Shown here piece by piece: positions 27,629 to 36,832 of a stretch of 64,000 nucleotides of DNA. Under the pieces are notes generated by a model. It had not been told where the DNA came from. It was given only the letters and a program-made list of their open reading frames with translations, and ran no database searches. Positions within the stretch are counted from its first letter, which is position 1. Every line of letters begins with the position of its first letter. This DNA is from Lactiplantibacillus daowaiensis (lineage in GTDB: Bacteria > Bacillota > Bacilli > Lactobacillales > Lactobacillaceae), in the NCBI RefSeq assembly GCF_005405085.1, contig NZ_BJDJ01000002.1:186001-250000 (forward strand). The letters are read 5' to 3'. Position numbers and translations under genes: made by a program.

Positions 27629-29416
27629 ATGTTTAAATTAGCATTAAGTGGTTTTAAACACCGGTGGCGAGACTATTTGGTCTTGTTCTCTGGTCTCGTC
27701 ATGTCCAGTGCGATCTTCTATATGTTCGAAGCGCTCGCCACGAACCAAACGTTCTTAAAACAAAATAGCATGATCAGCATGATCAGCTTTGTGTTCCAAT
27801 TTGGCTCCGTTTTATTAACGATCATTACGTTAGTTTACATCGGCTATGCCAATTCATTTTTACTCAGCATGCGCAAACGTGACTACGGGCTCTTTATGTT
27901 AGTCGGGGCTCGCAAAGGCAAAATCGGCCAATTGATTTGGGTCGAAACCTTATTTGTTGGGATTTTAGCAACCATCGTCGGGATTGCTTTTGGGGCCATC
28001 TTGACGATTGGTGTCAGTCATTTACTCGTCCAAGCCTTGGGCTTAACTTTGAAGCAATTTTCTGCTTGGTATACACCAGCTGCCTTAGTAACTTTAGTCT
28101 TATACGTTGGCTTATTCTTGATTGCCGGATTATTCAACTTGGTGGCATTAACTAAAACGCCAGCCTTGAAGTTACTCCATAGTAACGACCAACCAAACCG
28201 CCCACGCTTACATCCAGTACGACAAAGTATCGAAGTCATTATCGGCTTGGCTTCTATTAGTATCGGTTATTGGTCGATGGCCCATTTAATCGACTTGAAG
28301 ATGGCTGGGATCGGCATTGCCTTAGTTACCATTGTCTTAGGAACGTATCTTCTCTTTAATGCCGTTTTCGTCTGGTTAGTTGTCTTACTCAAACGGTTCA
28401 AATGGGCTCAACGCGGGTTAAACAGTTTTACGTTATCCCAACTCAGCTTCCGAATTCGCAACTATACTAAGATTTTGTCGATCGTGGCGATGCTATTTGC
28501 CTTAGCCCTTGGTGCAATCACAACTGGGTTAGGCTTCCACCAACAAGTACCCATGATGGCTGCTGGTGGGAGTGCCTATGATTTAAGCTTGGTCAATCCA
28601 ACCGCAGCGCAAAAGCGGACGGTTGCCAGCTTAAACCCAACGCGCCAAGCCACTTATCATTACAAAACCACTAGCAAAGTAGTCTATTACAACGCCGCTG
28701 AATTCGACCAACAACCGTTTTACACGGCCAATACGTCTGGCACGACGCATTTAAGTTTTAAATACGCCAAAAACAATGCCAAACAAATGAAAAAGAGTTT
28801 CTACAGTTATCAACTCGGCGATTTACAAACGCGTTTGAACGTGCGTAAAGCAGCTGTTTACTTGCCAGCCGCCGCTTACCAGAAGCTCAAGCAACCAGAA
28901 GCGCAATTACTCGTCTTTGCCACCAAAAACTTTCAAAAGCACTTTGCGACTTTTAAGCAATTAACTAAAGCACAAAATAAACGGGGTGCTAACTTACAGA
29001 TTGCGGCAACTGGCGGCCGTTACTATGCCTATCAAGAATTTAATGGCATGTATTCTGGCCTTGAATTCATGGGCTTCTTCTTAGGAATCGCCTTTCTTGC
29101 CATGTTGGCTAGTTGCTTGATGTTTAAGATCTTATCCGGAGCTGCAGCGGACCGCCAACGCTACCGGATGCTCGATAAGATGGGTACGACGCAACGCCAA
29201 CTCAAACAAGCCCTTCGCAAAGAAATCGCCGTCTTATTCGTTTTACCAGGAATCGTCGGCATCATTCATGTGTTGTTTGGCTTACAAATGTTCAAAGTCA
29301 TTATGATCACCTCACCTTACACTGGCATCTGGTTACCATTTACGATTTTTGCCATTTTGTACTTAGGTTATTACTGGTTGACCATCTCAATTTACCAACG
29401 GATTGTTTTGCAATAA
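27629..29416 (+). CDS. ABC transporter permease, BceB/FtsX type
   Basis: A 595-residue membrane protein of the FtsX family in BceB layout: a first pair of membrane segments (residues 15-80), more segments to about 300, a large extracellular domain (about residues 305-460), and a final group of three segments. RKRDYGLFMLVGARKGKIGQ is the typical cytoplasmic loop after segment 2. It should form an exporter or target-protection complex with the preceding ATPase. AAAGGAG precedes the ATG. Confidence 0.9.
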   Translation: MFKLALSGFKHRWRDYLVLFSGLVMSSAIFYMFEALATNQTFLKQNSMISMISFVFQFGSVLLTIITLVYIGYANSFLLSMRKRDYGLFMLVGARKGKIGQLIWVETLFVGILATIVGIAFGAILTIGVSHLLVQALGLTLKQFSAWYTPAALVTLVLYVGLFLIAGLFNLVALTKTPALKLLHSNDQPNRPRLHPVRQSIEVIIGLASISIGYWSMAHLIDLKMAGIGIALVTIVLGTYLLFNAVFVWLVVLLKRFKWAQRGLNSFTLSQLSFRIRNYTKILSIVAMLFALALGAITTGLGFHQQVPMMAAGGSAYDLSLVNPTAAQKRTVASLNPTRQATYHYKTTSKVVYYNAAEFDQQPFYTANTSGTTHLSFKYAKNNAKQMKKSFYSYQLGDLQTRLNVRKAAVYLPAAAYQKLKQPEAQLLVFATKNFQKHFATFKQLTKAQNKRGANLQIAATGGRYYAYQEFNGMYSGLEFMGFFLGIAFLAMLASCLMFKILSGAAADRQRYRMLDKMGTTQRQLKQALRKEIAVLFVLPGIVGIIHVLFGLQMFKVIMITSPYTGIWLPFTIFAILYLGYYWLTISIYQRIVLQ

Positions 29417-29438
29417 GCCCTAAAAGGAGGACTAAATC

Positions 29439-29717
29439 ATGGTATACTTTGGATTAGTCGCGTTATTAATTGTCATTACGCCCTTGCACCGTTATTTATT
29501 TGCTCGCCGGCCTGCTTTTTGGCCCGGCCTATTAATGCCCGGCCTTTGGCTTGGCGTTAACGGTGCTTTGGCACTCATGATGCCTTATGAACATCAAGAT
29601 ATCTTATTAGCAGTTTTGGGGACCCTGCTACTACTTTCCAGTTGGGTCGCTGCTCGGATCGACCGGTCGGAACACATCTTAACCCCGACTCGGCACCATA
29701 AGATTGCAGCTAAGTAA
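29439..29717 (+). CDS. Small membrane protein in the ABC operon
   Basis: A 92-residue protein with three hydrophobic segments (about residues 1-20, 30-50, 55-75) and a basic end. AGGAGG lies before the ATG, and it is 22 bases behind the permease, so it is probably real and co-expressed. I do not recognise a family; it may be an accessory subunit of the transporter. Confidence 0.7.
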   Translation: MVYFGLVALLIVITPLHRYLFARRPAFWPGLLMPGLWLGVNGALALMMPYEHQDILLAVLGTLLLLSSWVAARIDRSEHILTPTRHHKIAAK

Positions 29718-29748
29718 CGCGCAACCCACTGCAATGAGGTGAAAAAAT

Positions 29749-30120
29749 ATGCAGTTCAACTTTAATAGTACCGAACCGATTTACTTACAGGTTGCGGAAC
29801 AAATCGAAGAGGCCATCTTCACCCAAACGTTTGCGGAAGGTGAACAAGTCCCCTCAACGACCGAAATTTCTAAAGAATTCCATATCAATCCAGCGACGGT
29901 TTTAAAAGGCATGAACATCTTGGTTGATGCCCAATTGATTGAAAAACGCCGTGGTGTCGGGATGTTTGTCATCGCCGGTGCGCAAGCGCGGATCGTTGAA
30001 AAACGGCGCAACCAATTTTACGATGACTACGTTAAAAACTTGGTCGTCGAAGCCCGGAAACTGCACATTACCAAAGACGAATTAGCAAAATTAATTGAAC
30101 GGGGGTTTTCTACACAATGA
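29749..30120 (+). CDS. GntR-family regulator, YtrA subgroup
   Basis: A 123-residue regulator with an N-terminal GntR winged helix (PIYLQVAEQIEEAIFTQTFAEGEQVPSTTEISKEF in pieces; key core PSTTEISKEFHINPATV) and only a short helical tail (about residues 75-123), the YtrA layout. YtrA-type proteins repress adjacent ABC transporter operons and respond to cell-wall antibiotics. Its stop overlaps the next ATPase start (ATGA), and it probably binds the palindrome at 26793-26814. Confidence 0.9.
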   Translation: MQFNFNSTEPIYLQVAEQIEEAIFTQTFAEGEQVPSTTEISKEFHINPATVLKGMNILVDAQLIEKRRGVGMFVIAGAQARIVEKRRNQFYDDYVKNLVVEARKLHITKDELAKLIERGFSTQ

Positions 30121-30989
30121 GTATTCAAATTCAAGCGGTCAATCAAAGTTTCCATGGTCAAACCATCTTGGATAATATCAATTTGACCATCGAACCCCAA
30201 AAGATTTATGGGTTATTAGGCCGCAATGGTGCGGGTAAAAGTACATTGCTCAATATTATTAGCAATCGTATCTTTGCAACTAGCGGTACCGTGACTTTAG
30301 ATGAAGACTCTTTAGTCGACAATGACCATACTTTGGGCCGCCTTTATCTCATGAGTGAAGTCAACCTCTACAACGAGCGCACGAAGTTAACCAAGTTATT
30401 AGATGTGACCACCCGCTTTTACGGTGATTTTGATCGTGACTATGCCACCCAACTCGCCGCTAAATTCGAACTCGATTTAAACGCCCGCTTTGGTAAACTG
30501 TCCACTGGGTATCGGACGATTTTTAAGTTGATTGTCGCGCTGTGTGTCCCGGCTGATTACATTTTCTTGGACGAACCCGTCTTAGGCTTAGATGCCAATC
30601 ACCGTGAATTGTTCTATCAAGAATTGATTGAAACCTACAGTGAACGACCACGAACTTTCGTGATTTCAACGCATTTAATTGAAGAAATCGCCAACTTGAT
30701 TGAACACGTCTTTGTCTTGGATCAACATCAGATTACGGTCAACGGCAGTGTTCCTGATATTTTAGACCGGTCATATGCGATTACCGGTCCTGACGCTGAT
30801 GTTCGTCAGTATACGACTGGCCTCAATATTATTGGTCAAGACCAACTTGGCGGGATTACCGCGCATTATGTTTACGGCGCTTTAGAAGATGATCGGCCAA
30901 TTCCAGATACGGTCAAGATCGAACATCTTGACTTACAGAAACTTTTTGTGAATTTGACCAATCATCAGGAGGTCGCTCATGTCAACTAA
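30117..30989 (+). CDS. ABC transporter ATP-binding protein, YtrB type
   Basis: A 290-residue ATPase with Walker A GLLGRNGAGKSTLL near residue 35 and Walker B DYIFLDEPVLGLD. The signature loop is degenerate (KLSTGYRTIFKLI in place of LSGGQ), as seen in YtrB-like ATPases next to YtrA regulators. It overlaps both the regulator gene and the first permease gene by a few bases, so the three are translated together. Confidence 0.9.
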   Translation: MSIQIQAVNQSFHGQTILDNINLTIEPQKIYGLLGRNGAGKSTLLNIISNRIFATSGTVTLDEDSLVDNDHTLGRLYLMSEVNLYNERTKLTKLLDVTTRFYGDFDRDYATQLAAKFELDLNARFGKLSTGYRTIFKLIVALCVPADYIFLDEPVLGLDANHRELFYQELIETYSERPRTFVISTHLIEEIANLIEHVFVLDQHQITVNGSVPDILDRSYAITGPDADVRQYTTGLNIIGQDQLGGITAHYVYGALEDDRPIPDTVKIEHLDLQKLFVNLTNHQEVAHVN

Positions 30990-31779
30990 ATTACGGGCGG
31001 TCACCCGCTATCTCATCAAAGAACAATTTCAACTATTGGGATGGACCTACCTGTGTTTATTCGCGGCTTTTGTGATTTTACCGTTTTTGATGGCTTTATT
31101 TACGGGTAATTTGAAGGGCTTTTCGTTTATTAGCACGGTATCAGATTTGGGCTTAGGGGTAGTCTTTGGCTTCTTCATCTTCATGACGATGTCCTTAACT
31201 TACGAGCATTTCAAACTGCTGATTCAAAACGGCATTTCTCGTAAGACCTTTTGGCAAGCTCGGATATTGACCCTGCTCGTAATGAGTGTTGCTGGTGAAT
31301 TCATTGCCGCACTGTATAACTATGGTGTTACCGCTCCCGTCCATCATCATAGTGCGTCACAGTTTTTGGACGCATCAACGTATAGTCTATATGCCCACTA
31401 TTTTGGGTCAAATCTGGCCATTAACTTAGGGGCTAGCTTCATTTTTAGCTGCCTATTCTTTATTGGGTTGGGGACCACGGGGATGGCACTAGGTAGCATC
31501 TTTAGTCTACTCACAAAATTTGTGCGGCGAATCGTGATCATCACGATTCCGATTCTTGGCTTTTTCTTCTTAGTCTTCGTCACTAGCACTGCCGCTGGTA
31601 ATAGCCATTATAATTTTGAGGGCTTGGCCAACTTCGTCAAATTTTTGCTGGGGTATCAAGCAAATGGGGCTGCGGGGAATTTCAATCCTTGGCCGCCGAT
31701 GTTAACGATGGTCATTGGGAGTATCATCATGGCAGGCATTGCTTATGCCTTCAATCGTAAACTCAGAATCAAACAATAA
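30979..31779 (+). CDS. ABC transporter permease subunit, first of a tandem pair
   Basis: A 266-residue membrane protein with about six membrane segments. It shares layout and motifs with the next gene (KLRAVTRYLIKEQFQLLGW against KTRAATRYLLLEQWQSLWQ; FKLLIQNGISRKTFWQARI against FKLFIQSGLSRKILYRARL), so the two arose by duplication. It probably forms a heterodimeric membrane part for the YtrB-type ATPase. Confidence 0.85.
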   Translation: MSTKLRAVTRYLIKEQFQLLGWTYLCLFAAFVILPFLMALFTGNLKGFSFISTVSDLGLGVVFGFFIFMTMSLTYEHFKLLIQNGISRKTFWQARILTLLVMSVAGEFIAALYNYGVTAPVHHHSASQFLDASTYSLYAHYFGSNLAINLGASFIFSCLFFIGLGTTGMALGSIFSLLTKFVRRIVIITIPILGFFFLVFVTSTAAGNSHYNFEGLANFVKFLLGYQANGAAGNFNPWPPMLTMVIGSIIMAGIAYAFNRKLRIKQ

Positions 31780-31803
31780 GCATTACTTTAGGGGGAACCT
31801 GAT

Positions 31804-32577
31804 ATGACAACTAAGACCCGGGCCGCAACTCGATATTTACTGCTTGAGCAATGGCAAAGCTTGTGGCAAGCACTGGTCTGGGGGTTAGGCTTATTCATCG
31901 GCTTGCCTTTTATCATCAGTCTCTTAACTGGTAATTTAGCTCATTTTAGTTGGCTAACCACCTTTCGTAATTTCGGCATTGGCTACATTTGGGCCTTATT
32001 TACTTTCGTGATGGCACTGCTCAATTACGATCACTTTAAACTGTTCATTCAAAGTGGACTAAGTCGCAAAATATTATACCGTGCCCGGTTATGGACATTA
32101 GCCATTATTAGTCTATTGGGCACATTAGTCGTCACTAGTTACGGGATAATTTTTTGGGGCGCATCGCGTTACTTAAGCTACTCTGCTTATGGGTTGTACA
32201 GTCAGCATTTTGGGTCGTTTGGCTTGAATCTAGGTAGTGCCCTCTTATTTGGTTGGCTTGGTTATTGTTTCATCGGCCTGATTGGGATGGTCATCGGCAG
32301 TATTGCCAGTCTCCTGACCAAGTCGCAACAAAAGCTGACACTCGCTGCAATTCCAGTATTGGGGACCCTATTATTGTTATTGCTCATTCATCTGTTTTCG
32401 CGGTTACCTGAAAACTACCATTTCGATGGGGTTGTGCAAGTTGTCTATTTTATCGCCGGTCACGCTGATCAAACAGGGTATTTTAATCCAACTGTCCCAT
32501 TATTAAGCTTAGTCATTGTCGATGGCCTTTTAGCGGCCGCAGCGTACCCACTCATGCAACGACTTCATGTGAAGTAA
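31804..32577 (+). CDS. ABC transporter permease subunit, second of a tandem pair
   Basis: A 257-residue paralogue of the preceding permease, also with about six membrane segments and a C-terminal re-entrant hydrophobic stretch. AGGGGGAACC lies before the ATG. It is the last gene of the operon, followed by a perfect-stem terminator. Amino acid divergence from its partner is substantial, so the duplication is old. Confidence 0.85.
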   Translation: MTTKTRAATRYLLLEQWQSLWQALVWGLGLFIGLPFIISLLTGNLAHFSWLTTFRNFGIGYIWALFTFVMALLNYDHFKLFIQSGLSRKILYRARLWTLAIISLLGTLVVTSYGIIFWGASRYLSYSAYGLYSQHFGSFGLNLGSALLFGWLGYCFIGLIGMVIGSIASLLTKSQQKLTLAAIPVLGTLLLLLLIHLFSRLPENYHFDGVVQVVYFIAGHADQTGYFNPTVPLLSLVIVDGLLAAAAYPLMQRLHVK

Positions 32578-32633
32578 GTGAACGGCATCACTTTGATCAG
32601 CACAAAACATCGAATATTAAACAACTCAAAATT

Positions 32634-32670
32634 AACGCCGTCAGATCAGCTGATCTGACGGCGTTTTTTA
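32634..32670 (+). terminator. Terminator of the Bce/Ytr-type operon
   Basis: A 32-base perfect palindrome (AACGCCGTCAGATCAG and its complement) followed by T-run. Confidence 0.93.
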
Positions 32671-32732
32671 TCGTCATTTGACTGATAAGCCTGTTTCAGC
32701 TGACAATCAATGATTTTTCGTCTGCGACCACT

Positions 32733-32765
32733 AAAAAAAGCCTGTGACAACAACCATCACAGACT
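32733..32765 (-). terminator. Terminator of the universal stress protein gene
   Basis: Minus strand stem GTCTGTGA/TCACAGGC followed by seven T. Confidence 0.88.
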
Positions 32766-32778
32766 CAACTATAGTTAT

Positions 32779-33249
32779 TTACTTGTCTAAAATCGTGTTT
32801 TGTAAGTCCGTCTTAACCACAATTACGTCAGTTAAGGCATTCCGTTGTACATAAGTCGTCACAGAACCTTCTAAGACCCGTTCCATTGCATTTAGCCCGG
32901 TCGAGCCCATCATGATCAAATCATTATGGTGATCTTGAATAAAGTCTTGGGAGATAATTGGCTTAGGACTCCCCATGCGGATGTGGAATTCAATGTCATC
33001 AAATCCCGCTTTTTTGATTTGATCAACTAGCTTTTGTAAGTATTCTTCCGAATCTTGAACCAATTGATACGTGATATCACCATCAGCTAAACCGGCTAAG
33101 TTATAACCAAATTGACCAGGATCAATGACTGAAAGCACATCAATATGGGCTTGGTTCCGCTTAGCAACTGCCACAGCTTTATCCAACGCAGTTTCTGCCT
33201 GTTTAGAACCGTCCATTGGAACTAAAATATTCGTATATTCTTGTAACAT
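32779..33249 (-). CDS. Universal stress protein, UspA family, ATP-binding type
   Basis: A 156-residue cytoplasmic Usp. NILVPMDGSKQAETALDKAV is the first strand and loop, and GSTGLNAMERVLEGSVT carries the G-2X-G-9X-G(S) ATP motif, so it is the nucleotide-binding class. It is linked to general stress resistance, but the molecular role is not known. The frame runs 22 codons further upstream; the ATG at 33247-33249 fits the family start, with AAAGGG about 10 bases before it. Confidence 0.9.
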   Translation of the reverse strand: MLQEYTNILVPMDGSKQAETALDKAVAVAKRNQAHIDVLSVIDPGQFGYNLAGLADGDITYQLVQDSEEYLQKLVDQIKKAGFDDIEFHIRMGSPKPIISQDFIQDHHNDLIMMGSTGLNAMERVLEGSVTTYVQRNALTDVIVVKTDLQNTILDK

Positions 33250-33426
33250 CAGCGCCACACCCTTTCCATCTACTAATCCTATTTTAACATTGTTCGGCGA
33301 TGAATGCGTTCTCAATTCATTGTCAGCCCGATGAAAGTGATTTTACACAACCTTTACACAAACAAAATCGTTGCTTTACATCTAGCTTCTACAATGAAAT
33401 TAGTTCATTGAGAGAAGGGGTTCGAG

Positions 33427-33666
33427 ATGTTAGCAACTGTTAAACTGACCAACGACTTGATTGTTAGTCAAACAGTCATCGTCGATGGGGAAATCACTTA
33501 CCAAATTAAACTACAACGCCGGCGCTGGTTACCAACATGCTATCAACTGCGGCTTACCGCGACCACGCTACTAGGAACAATCACGGTTCAACGCCTTAAT
33601 TTTACCGATTTAGCAGTTGCACAAGCTGCGTTTGACCACCAGCAAGTGACCTTAACCGCAAATTAA
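33427..33666 (+). CDS. Small conserved-looking protein of unknown function
   Basis: A 79-residue soluble protein with no membrane segment and no motif I recognise. AAGGGG lies 6 bases before the ATG, and codon use looks like its neighbours. Its charged centre (LQRRRWLPTC) is followed by beta-rich sequence. It lies 80 bases ahead of gtrA-like gene but with a separate probable promoter. Confidence 0.6.
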   Translation: MLATVKLTNDLIVSQTVIVDGEITYQIKLQRRRWLPTCYQLRLTATTLLGTITVQRLNFTDLAVAQAAFDHQQVTLTAN

Positions 33667-33746
33667 ACAATTAACCCTGAACCTTGAATCGAGTTGTGCT
33701 AGGATTAGGTTTAAACATCTAATCTCGAAAAGTTTGGGGTAACAAT

Positions 33747-34166
33747 ATGATTAAGCGCGGGATCCAACTATGGCACCAATATCAAAGTGTCATTGCTTAT
33801 TTATTTTTTGGCGGGTTAACAACGCTCGTTAACTTCGTCGTCTTTTGGCTATTCAATGATTTGATTCAATGGCCTTATCTCATTAGTAACGTGATGGCTT
33901 GGTTACTATCAGTCCTCTTCGCCTATGTCACCAACAAGCTATGGGTCTTTGATGCCGCAACACCGACACTAAAAGGTTTGTTGCAAGAAGCGGTCTCGTT
34001 TTTCGGCTTCCGGCTACTGAGCTTAGGCGTTGACGAACTCATTATGTTTACGGGGATTACATTGTTACATGGCAATCCATTACTCGTTAAATTAATCGAT
34101 CAAGTGATCGTGGTCGTTTTAAATTGGTTCTTCAGTAAACTATTTATTTTTAAGCAACGTGATTAA
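33747..34166 (+). CDS. GtrA family membrane protein
   Basis: A 139-residue protein with four membrane segments, matching GtrA (AYLFFGGLTTLVNFVVFWLF, NVMAWLLSVLFAYVTNKLWVF). GtrA proteins are thought to flip lipid-linked sugars for wall or teichoic acid glycosylation. It ends right at a terminator and stands alone. Confidence 0.88.
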   Translation: MIKRGIQLWHQYQSVIAYLFFGGLTTLVNFVVFWLFNDLIQWPYLISNVMAWLLSVLFAYVTNKLWVFDAATPTLKGLLQEAVSFFGFRLLSLGVDELIMFTGITLLHGNPLLVKLIDQVIVVVLNWFFSKLFIFKQRD

Positions 34167-34197
34167 AAAAAGCCAGCGAGCAATCGCTGGCTTTTTT
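34165..34197 (+). terminator. Terminator after the GtrA-type gene
   Basis: Stem AAAAAGCCAGCGA/TCGCTGGCTTTTT with six T; it begins at the stop codon and may also serve the convergent gene. Confidence 0.9.
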
Positions 34198-34215
34198 CAT
34201 TTTACTAGCCGGATC

Positions 34216-34683
34216 CTAACCCAACTTTTGATTTGCGATGTGTAGCTTATCTAAGGTCCCCATGACCTCGTCAATATTAACACTGTCCCAATTATAAAAG
34301 TTGAATTGGCGGCCACCCTTCATCTGAATCATCAGATGGCGAGCCCGTGACTCGTAACCGTTGCGAATTTCATTTTGAGTCGTTGTCATCTCGTAGTATT
34401 GAACTTGTGCTAAGTTGATCACGATGTCACCAATTCGAACAAACTTTGGATCCTGGCTGGTTGTTGGAACCACGACCCGGGTCCCATCGTGATGATGCTG
34501 GCATAAATCCATGGCAACTAAACCGGCTGCCGTTAGTGCCGGTTTAAAATAAAATTCTTGCCCTAATCGTAACGCGGCTTTCGTCGGCGCAGCGGCTAAC
34601 GCAAATTTAAAATGATGCCCATGAAAATCGGTCAGAATACCTTCGTTAGCATTCAGGTTTAGTTTCGTTACATGGCCAATCAT
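34216..34683 (-). CDS. Uncharacterised protein with an OB-fold-like N-terminus
   Basis: A 155-residue soluble protein. Residues 1-30 (GHVTKLNLNANEGILTDFHG) resemble the cold-shock/OB-fold pattern GxVkxfnxxxGfIxxxxG, and PTKAALRLGQEFYFKPAL continues like its later strands. The C-terminal half (VRIGDIVINLAQVQYYEM) is beta-rich and unrecognised, PH-like in pattern. A binding role is possible, but homology is too weak to call. GGAGGGGGAG precedes the ATG. Confidence 0.6.
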   Translation of the reverse strand: MIGHVTKLNLNANEGILTDFHGHHFKFALAAAPTKAALRLGQEFYFKPALTAAGLVAMDLCQHHHDGTRVVVPTTSQDPKFVRIGDIVINLAQVQYYEMTTTQNEIRNGYESRARHLMIQMKGGRQFNFYNWDSVNIDEVMGTLDKLHIANQKLG

Positions 34684-34897
34684 AGTGCTCCCCCTCCTTC
34701 CACCGATTAACGTCAATTTACCACGATCAACGCTAAAAAGCCCCTCTTTTTCCCGGAATCGTCAGTCTAGTTCGTCATTTCATCAAGTTGTACTTTCGGT
34801 TACTTTGTCAACCCATCAGTTATGCTAAAATTAGCGATAACTAGGTCGCTACGGCCACTTGAATTCAACCTAACCACTATCAGAGGAGCTGACTGGC

Positions 34898-35221
34898 ATG
34901 ACACTAACCACTACTGAAACAGATTACTTAATTGACTTACTAACTACCAAATTATTTGAACTATTGAGCCGCGTCACACGCTGGCAAACCCACAGTTTAT
35001 CGCAAGCGCAATACGACCAACAGGTTAAGGAAACCTTAACCCCCAACCTCACACAGATGCGAGCCTTGGTTACCAAACTAACCCCTACCGCTGGTGATCA
35101 AACACAATTAGCGGCACTGCAACAAGGGCTAACCAAGCTCACGGCCGCAACGACTTATCAGCTCACGACCAGTCAATTGGCCCAGGCCAATGAACGCCGA
35201 CTGAACCGTCACCGCCGTTAA
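34898..35221 (+). CDS. Small helical protein of unknown function
   Basis: A 107-residue, Thr/Gln/Leu-rich protein predicted to be helical, with no membrane segment and a basic end (RRLNRHRR). GAGGAG lies well before the ATG. No family is recognised, and the Thr/Gln richness is common in this genome group. Confidence 0.6.
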   Translation: MTLTTTETDYLIDLLTTKLFELLSRVTRWQTHSLSQAQYDQQVKETLTPNLTQMRALVTKLTPTAGDQTQLAALQQGLTKLTAATTYQLTTSQLAQANERRLNRHRR

Positions 35222-35338
35222 ATTTTAACGCGCTGACTCTTAACAAAAAATTCAAATTTCAATCACGAGATAGCTATTTTTGGCCGTTACAATATACTCA
35301 TAAACTTGAAACATTCGAGATGGAAGAAGGAGGGCCCC

Positions 35339-35524
35339 ATGTTCCTAATTGTATATTGTGCGCTTGCAATCGCGGTGTTTTTCTGGATGTTTGGCTTCAC
35401 GACCGCCGCTATCATTATCGCCTTATTGACGCTCGCCTTGATTGGGTATGCGGCCATTCGCCGGCAAGTCGTCCGGAAACGCCTTCTAAAACAACACACG
35501 GCGACCAATAAAAGTCGTGGTTAA
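35339..35524 (+). CDS. Small membrane protein
   Basis: A 61-residue protein with two adjacent membrane segments (about residues 2-20 and 22-40) and a very basic cytoplasmic tail (RRQVVRKRLLKQ). GAAGGAGG lies just before the ATG at 35339; the longer frame from 35306 has no ribosome site. Function unknown. Confidence 0.65.
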   Translation: MFLIVYCALAIAVFFWMFGFTTAAIIIALLTLALIGYAAIRRQVVRKRLLKQHTATNKSRG

Positions 35525-35542
35525 CTTGATAAAAAAACTACT

Positions 35543-35604
35543 AAAAAAATGACGTTCACCTTAACTTGGTCGCATAACCAGTTTAAAGTGGACGTCGCTT
35601 TTTT
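35543..35604. terminator. Bidirectional terminator upstream of the patB 3' end
   Basis: Long stem GACGTTCACCTTAACTTGGT with near-complement ACCAGTTTAAAGTGGACGTC, A-run on one side and six T on the other. Confidence 0.85.
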
Positions 35605-35609
35605 ATAAA

Positions 35610-36806
35610 TTATTCAGTTAATTTGTTTAAACATTCAATGATGTTTTGCACGGCTTGATGGACATATTTCGGATCAGTTGCCAAATTCAGCCGGACAAAT
35701 CCCTGATCATTCTTACTAAACCACTCACCAAAATCGACCGCTAAGCCACATTTTTCTTGAATGAATTCACGCGTGGCATCCGGTGCCAAATAAGCGCGTA
35801 AATCTAGCCAAGTTAAGTAGGTGCCTTGCAAGTCCGCCACAACTACTTTAGGTGCCTTAGCCGCTAGTTCAGTTTGCAAGTACTGGTAATTCGACCGAAT
35901 AACCGCTAAAACCTGGTCAAGCCAATCAGCACCATGTTCATACGCGGCCTGCCCAGCCGTTTGCCCCAACACATTGACTTCAGTTTGATTATAGCGTTGC
36001 ATATAATCATCATAGCGTTGCCGTAACGTGGCATTAGGGATAATCACGTGGGAGTTCAATAAGCAGGCGACATTAAAGGTCTTTGAAGGCGAATTTAAGA
36101 CGATCACGTTATCTTGAAAACGCCCATCCGCAACAGTTAAAGCGGAGACAAACGGATGATTTGCTGGATCAATTTCGATATCTTGATGAATTTCATCAGA
36201 GATGACCAATACCTGATATTTAGCACAAAGCGCTAAGATTCGGCTTTCTTCTTCCGCCGTCCAAATCCGACCGACCGGATTATGGGGTGAACACTGGACA
36301 AATAAGCGGACCTCGTTGGCCTTGATTTTGGCTTCAATATCTTCAAAGTCCATCGTATAGTGACCGTGGTCATTGATCAGTTCAGACGTCACTAACTGCC
36401 GATGATTATCTTGGACCGCATCAAAGAATGGGTAATAAACTGGCGTTAAAATCATCACCCCATCACCAGGTTGCGTGTACGCATTAATGACCGCATATAG
36501 CGAATTGACGACCCCAGTGCCAAAGCGCAGCCAGTCTTTTTTGAGGCTTAGTTGATGCCGTTGTTGTTCCCAATTCAAAAAGGCTTCATAATACGTGTCT
36601 GGTGTAAAGGAATACCCATAAATACCATGGGCAACGCGCGCCGTTAGGGCTTGCGTCACGGCCGTTGGCACTTGAAATTCCATATCAGCGACCCACATTG
36701 GCAATAGATCCGGATTGCCATAGCGTACCCCTAAAGCATCCCATTTCAGTGAATTCGTATGTAATCGATTCGTCGCGTACTTTTTAACAAATGCAGCTTG
36801 ATCCAT
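35610..36806 (-). CDS. patB: MalY/PatB-family PLP enzyme, probable cystathionine beta-lyase
   Basis: A 398-residue class I/II aminotransferase-fold enzyme of the MalY/PatB group, which cleaves cystathionine or cysteine conjugates. MWVADMEFQVP near residues 37-47 is diagnostic for this group. ISDEIHQDI holds the PLP-contacting Asp, and the Schiff-base Lys is in SPSKTFNVA. AAAGGGG lies 8 bases before the ATG. The long leader contains a T-box, so expression is tied to an amino acid supply; the family role would suggest sulfur amino acids. Confidence 0.88.
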   Translation of the reverse strand: MDQAAFVKKYATNRLHTNSLKWDALGVRYGNPDLLPMWVADMEFQVPTAVTQALTARVAHGIYGYSFTPDTYYEAFLNWEQQRHQLSLKKDWLRFGTGVVNSLYAVINAYTQPGDGVMILTPVYYPFFDAVQDNHRQLVTSELINDHGHYTMDFEDIEAKIKANEVRLFVQCSPHNPVGRIWTAEEESRILALCAKYQVLVISDEIHQDIEIDPANHPFVSALTVADGRFQDNVIVLNSPSKTFNVACLLNSHVIIPNATLRQRYDDYMQRYNQTEVNVLGQTAGQAAYEHGADWLDQVLAVIRSNYQYLQTELAAKAPKVVVADLQGTYLTWLDLRAYLAPDATREFIQEKCGLAVDFGEWFSKNDQGFVRLNLATDPKYVHQAVQNIIECLNKLTE

Positions 36807-36832
36807 TATAAAAACCCCTTTCGATCGTTAAC

